Positions 7,345 through 9,123 of a stretch of DNA of 9,123 nucleotides are shown piece by piece; position 1 is the first letter of the stretch; each line of letters opens with the position of its first letter. The stretch comes from Actinomycetales bacterium (GTDB lineage: Bacteria; Actinomycetota; Actinomycetes; Actinomycetales; Cellulomonadaceae), in assembly GCA_012514545.1 (NCBI GenBank), contig JAAZAC010000033.1, positions 1 through 9,123 on the forward strand, given 5' to 3'. The notes beneath the pieces are model-generated. The model was not told the origin of the DNA and made no database searches. It saw only the letters and a list, made by a program, of their open reading frames with translations. The translations under genes were made by a program, and so were the position numbers.

Positions 7345-7911
7345 ATGCCTTCGACCCCTGACTCGACCACTGCCCTGTCCCCGCCACGGCCCGCCCGCGC
7401 GGGCGGCCCGACGTCGCGCCCCTGGTGGCCGTGGCTCGTCACCGTCCTGCGCGTCGGCCTGGGCGCCGTCGCCCTGGCCGCCGGCGCCGCCAAGGTCGGC
7501 GACCTCGACGCGTCCGTGTGGGCCGTCCGCGCCTACGACCTGCTCCCCGTGCCGCTCGCCGAGGTGGTCGGCACGGTCCTGCCGTTCGCCGAGATCCTCG
7601 CCGGCCTGCTGCTCGTGACCGGCCTCTTCACCCGGTGGGCGGCCGGCGCGTTCGCCCTCATGCTCGCCGGCTTCGCCGTCGGGATCGTCTCCGCCTGGGC
7701 CCGCGGCCTGGCGATCGACTGCGGCTGCTTCGGCGGCGGGGGCGAGGTCGACCCGTCCGCCACGACCTACCTGACCGACCTGCTCCGTGACGGAGCGCTG
7801 TTCCTCGCCGCCGTGCTCGTCGCGTGGCGGCCCCGCTCGCGCCTCTCCCTCGACGGCGCCCTCGCCCCGGTCGCGCTCGCACCGGAAAGGAGTACCGATG
7901 TCCCCGACTGA
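7345..7911 (+). CDS. MauE/DoxX-like redox-associated membrane protein
   Basis: A 188-residue protein with about four membrane helices (near 30-48, 71-92, 99-118, 149-161). It resembles the MauE/DoxX family of small membrane proteins tied to thiol-disulfide or quinone redox work. Diagnostic features are GAAKVGDLDASVWAV after helix 1, the PFAEILAGLLLVTG helix, and above all IDCGCFGG with Cys126 and Cys128 at the end of helix 3. MauE in methylotrophs helps form disulfides in methylamine dehydrogenase; in actinobacteria such proteins often sit beside DsbA- or TlpA-like genes, as here. The start ATG at 7345 has GGAG about 6 bases upstream. The last 14 bases overlap the DsbA-like gene, whose ribosome site lies inside this gene, so the two are made together. 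I infer that its CxC pair passes electrons between the membrane and the DsbA-like partner. Confidence 0.85.
   Translation: MPSTPDSTTALSPPRPARAGGPTSRPWWPWLVTVLRVGLGAVALAAGAAKVGDLDASVWAVRAYDLLPVPLAEVVGTVLPFAEILAGLLLVTGLFTRWAAGAFALMLAGFAVGIVSAWARGLAIDCGCFGGGGEVDPSATTYLTDLLRDGALFLAAVLVAWRPRSRLSLDGALAPVALAPERSTDVPD
7886..7892 (+). promoter_or_regulatory. Ribosome binding site of the DsbA-like gene
   Basis: AAAGGAG, 5 bases before the ATG at 7898. It decides the start: the same frame is open from 7787, but nothing upstream has such a site and the protein family begins with the charged segment at 7898. It lies inside the preceding gene. Confidence 0.8.
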
Positions 7912-8725
7912 CCGTCCCACGAAGGCGCAGCGTCGCGAGGCGGCGCGCGAGGAGGCGCGGCGGCTCCGCGAGGAGCAGGAGCGGGCGGCCAAGCGCCGTC
8001 GGCTCTTCGCCATCGGGGGCGCCGCGGTGGTCCTCGTCGGCTTCGTCGTCCTCGTCGTCGCGATCCTCACGAGCGGCCGGACGCCGGCGGCGGCGAAGAA
8101 CCAGCCCCCGTTCGCCGTCGAGGGCGGCGGCGTCGTCCTCGACGCCGACGGCGTGGTGACCCCGCCCGAGGAGCCCGGCGAGGACTGGCCGGTCGGCGCC
8201 TTCGGCGACACCGTCGTCGTGACCGTCTACTCGGACATGATCTGCCCCGCCTGCGGCCTGTTCGAGATGACGGCCGGCCAGGTGCTCGAGGAGATGCGCG
8301 AGGCGGGCGAGGTCGTCCTCGACCACCGGATCGTCGGCAACCTCGACGGGTTCTCGCAGGGCACGCGCTACTCCACGCGCGCGGCGCAGGCGCTGTACAC
8401 GGTCGCCGAGGAGGCGCCCGACGCGTTCCCGGCGTTCCTCTCGGCGCTCTTCGCGAACCAGCCCGCGGAGGGCACCCGGGGCCTGACGGACGAGCAGATC
8501 ATCGAGATCGCGCGCGCCGCCGGCGTCCCGGAGGAGGCCGCCGCCGCGATCGAGGAGGGCCGCTACACCTGGTGGGTGGAGCAGATCACCCAGGTCGCCC
8601 GGGAGCGGTTCGCCCCGCGGTTCGGCACGCCTACGGTGCTGCTCAACGGCACCCCGCTGCCGGACGACGTGGACTGGCGCGACGAGCAGGCGCTGCGGGC
8701 GTCCATCGAGGCCGCCCGGGGCTGA
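7898..8725 (+). CDS. Membrane-anchored DsbA-like thiol-disulfide oxidoreductase
   Basis: A 275-residue protein. Residues 9-35 are a highly charged helix (many Arg, Lys, Glu) in the cytoplasm, 36-57 are a single membrane anchor, and from about 104 on lies a thioredoxin-fold domain outside the membrane. The domain has the active site CPAC (Cys116-Cys119 in SDMICPACGLFE), a helical insert of the DsbA type (about 155-230) and the cis-proline Pro245 in RFGTPTVLLNG. It should form, break or reshuffle disulfide bonds in exported proteins. The CPAC dipeptide differs from the CPHC of E. coli DsbA, so its redox strength cannot be inferred. The gene overlaps the MauE/DoxX-like gene by 14 bases and has a strong ribosome site, which points to a working pair. 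A hairpin and a tRNA gene follow. It also resembles the thioredoxin-domain proteins often annotated in actinobacteria simply as DsbA family; confidence in the fold is high, in the partner moderate. Confidence 0.93.
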   Translation: MSPTDRPTKAQRREAAREEARRLREEQERAAKRRRLFAIGGAAVVLVGFVVLVVAILTSGRTPAAAKNQPPFAVEGGGVVLDADGVVTPPEEPGEDWPVGAFGDTVVVTVYSDMICPACGLFEMTAGQVLEEMREAGEVVLDHRIVGNLDGFSQGTRYSTRAAQALYTVAEEAPDAFPAFLSALFANQPAEGTRGLTDEQIIEIARAAGVPEEAAAAIEEGRYTWWVEQITQVARERFAPRFGTPTVLLNGTPLPDDVDWRDEQALRASIEAARG

Positions 8726-8737
8726 CCTGGCAGACTG

Positions 8738-8765
8738 GCGGCGGGCGGCGCGAGCCGCCCGCCGC
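8738..8765 (+). terminator. 12-bp GC hairpin with GCGA tetraloop between the DsbA-like gene and tRNA-Thr
   Basis: Positions 8738-8749 and 8754-8765 are exact inverted repeats of 12 bases, closed by GCGA (8750-8753), a GNRA-type loop. It starts 12 bases after the stop codon and ends 2 bases before the first base of the tRNA. There is no T-tract. It is probably the end of the redox operon transcript; it could also mark or guide 5' processing if the tRNA is co-transcribed. Confidence 0.65.
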
Positions 8766-8767
8766 TC

Positions 8768-8842
8768 GCCGCCTTAGCTCAGTGGTAGAGCGCCCGCCTT
8801 GTAAGCGGACGGTCGTCGGTTCGAATCCGACAGGCGGCTCCA
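8768..8842 (+). tRNA. tRNA-Thr, anticodon TGT, with encoded CCA
   Basis: All parts of the cloverleaf can be placed. The acceptor stem is 8768-8774 paired with 8832-8838 (7 perfect pairs). The D-stem GCTC/GAGC (8777-8780/8788-8791) has a 7-base loop. The anticodon arm is 8793-8809 with loop CTTGTAA (8798-8804) and anticodon TGT (8800-8802). The variable loop has 5 bases and the T-stem GTCGG/CCGAC (8815-8819/8827-8831) has loop TTCGAAT. The discriminator T is at 8839 and CCA is encoded at 8840-8842. It reads ACA and probably other ACN codons. One anticodon-stem pair (C8793 with A8809, positions 27-43) is mismatched. The loop matches the bacterial threonine TGT tRNA. Confidence 0.95.
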
Positions 8843-9123
8843 CGACCGCGCGGCGACGGCCCCGCCTCCCGCCCGACCGCGCCCGTTCCGCGCGCCCGAC
8901 GAAGCCCCCGCGGGCCCGCGCCGTGGCACCGCTCCCGGCGTGTCGCACATCGCCCCGAAATGCGCGGGACGAGCGCCCATCGTCTCTGGTCAGAACCGTG
9001 AGAAATGCCGGAAGCGGGTGAAAACGGCCCACTCGACCGGGTGAATCGGTGCGCCTGCCCGATTTGTGCCCTGATCTTGGTCCACACTCTGTGCTGTTCC
9101 GACCCGGCGACAGTCCCCCAACG
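8843..9123. other. Non-coding region after the tRNA; probable control region of a gene beyond the right edge
   Basis: No ORF here looks like a real gene on either strand. The first part is very GC-rich and holds a 12-bp perfect palindrome at 8909-8920. From about 8940 the base composition becomes visibly more mixed, as in promoters and leaders of GC-rich genomes. There is an 8-base direct repeat CGGGTGAA at 9015-9022 and 9038-9045. I see no convincing pair of -35 and -10 boxes. Confidence 0.5.

Noticed and set aside
8909..8920. 12-bp perfect palindrome CGCGGGCCCGCG after the tRNA
   Set aside because: It has no loop and no T-tract, and self-complementary G/C stretches are common by chance here; too weak to call as a terminator.
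9078..9086. TGGTCCACA, one base off an actinobacterial DnaA box TTGTCCACA
   Set aside because: A single imperfect copy, with no cluster of boxes and no dnaA or dnaN nearby; not evidence for a replication origin.
8643..9087. Minus-strand ORFs with peptides such as VGFEPTTVRLQ, SDSNRRPSAYKAGALPLS and CRIRTDDRPLTRRALYH
   Set aside because: These are the well-known false proteins made by translating the antisense of a tRNA gene; they lie over tRNA-Thr at 8768-8842.

Overview
The window is chromosomal DNA from a very GC-rich actinobacterium. The codon bias, the mix of leaderless and Shine-Dalgarno starts, a MsiK/UgpC-type orphan sugar ATPase beside a DUF4032 gene, and a membrane-anchored DsbA-like protein beside a MauE/DoxX-like one all suggest the order Micrococcales. 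A relative of Cellulomonas is my best guess, but that is an inference from gene content. Nothing looks like a mobile element, prophage or CRISPR array. This reads as stable core or near-core genome.

Left part (1-4603, all minus strand). From right to left in transcription order: otsA (trehalose-6-phosphate synthase, GTG start) overlaps otsB (trehalose-6-phosphate phosphatase) by 4 bases. After a gap of about 190 bases that carries a possible promoter and three small hairpins comes an ATPase of the MalK/UgpC/MsiK type, with no permease or binding protein beside it. After a 16-bp perfect hairpin comes a DUF4032 protein with a kinase-like fold, which runs off the left edge. The theme is sugar uptake and trehalose synthesis.

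Middle (4604-7304, plus strand). A 177-base divergent promoter region separates otsA from a 672-residue membrane Ser/Thr protein kinase. The kinase has an unusual extremely acidic linker of about 200 residues and several C-terminal membrane segments. It is followed 16 bases later by a small membrane protein with two membrane segments and two cysteines. Both plus-strand genes show a TANNNT box 6-7 bases before the start codon and no Shine-Dalgarno sequence, which is the pattern of leaderless mRNAs.

Right part (7305-9123, plus strand). A MauE/DoxX-like membrane protein with a CxC motif overlaps by 14 bases a membrane-anchored DsbA-like thioredoxin-fold protein (CPAC). Together they look like an envelope thiol-disulfide module. 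A 12-bp hairpin with a GCGA tetraloop follows, then a tRNA-Thr(TGT) gene with encoded CCA. The last 281 bases have no gene that I can support. Their final third is visibly less GC-rich and probably belongs to the control region of a gene beyond the right edge.

I found no completely unknown system. The most unusual items are the kinase (hyperacidic linker with repeated T-x-V motifs, Lys-to-Thr change in the catalytic loop), the pairing of a kinase-like DUF4032 protein with a shared sugar-import ATPase, and the three-gene membrane redox neighbourhood.
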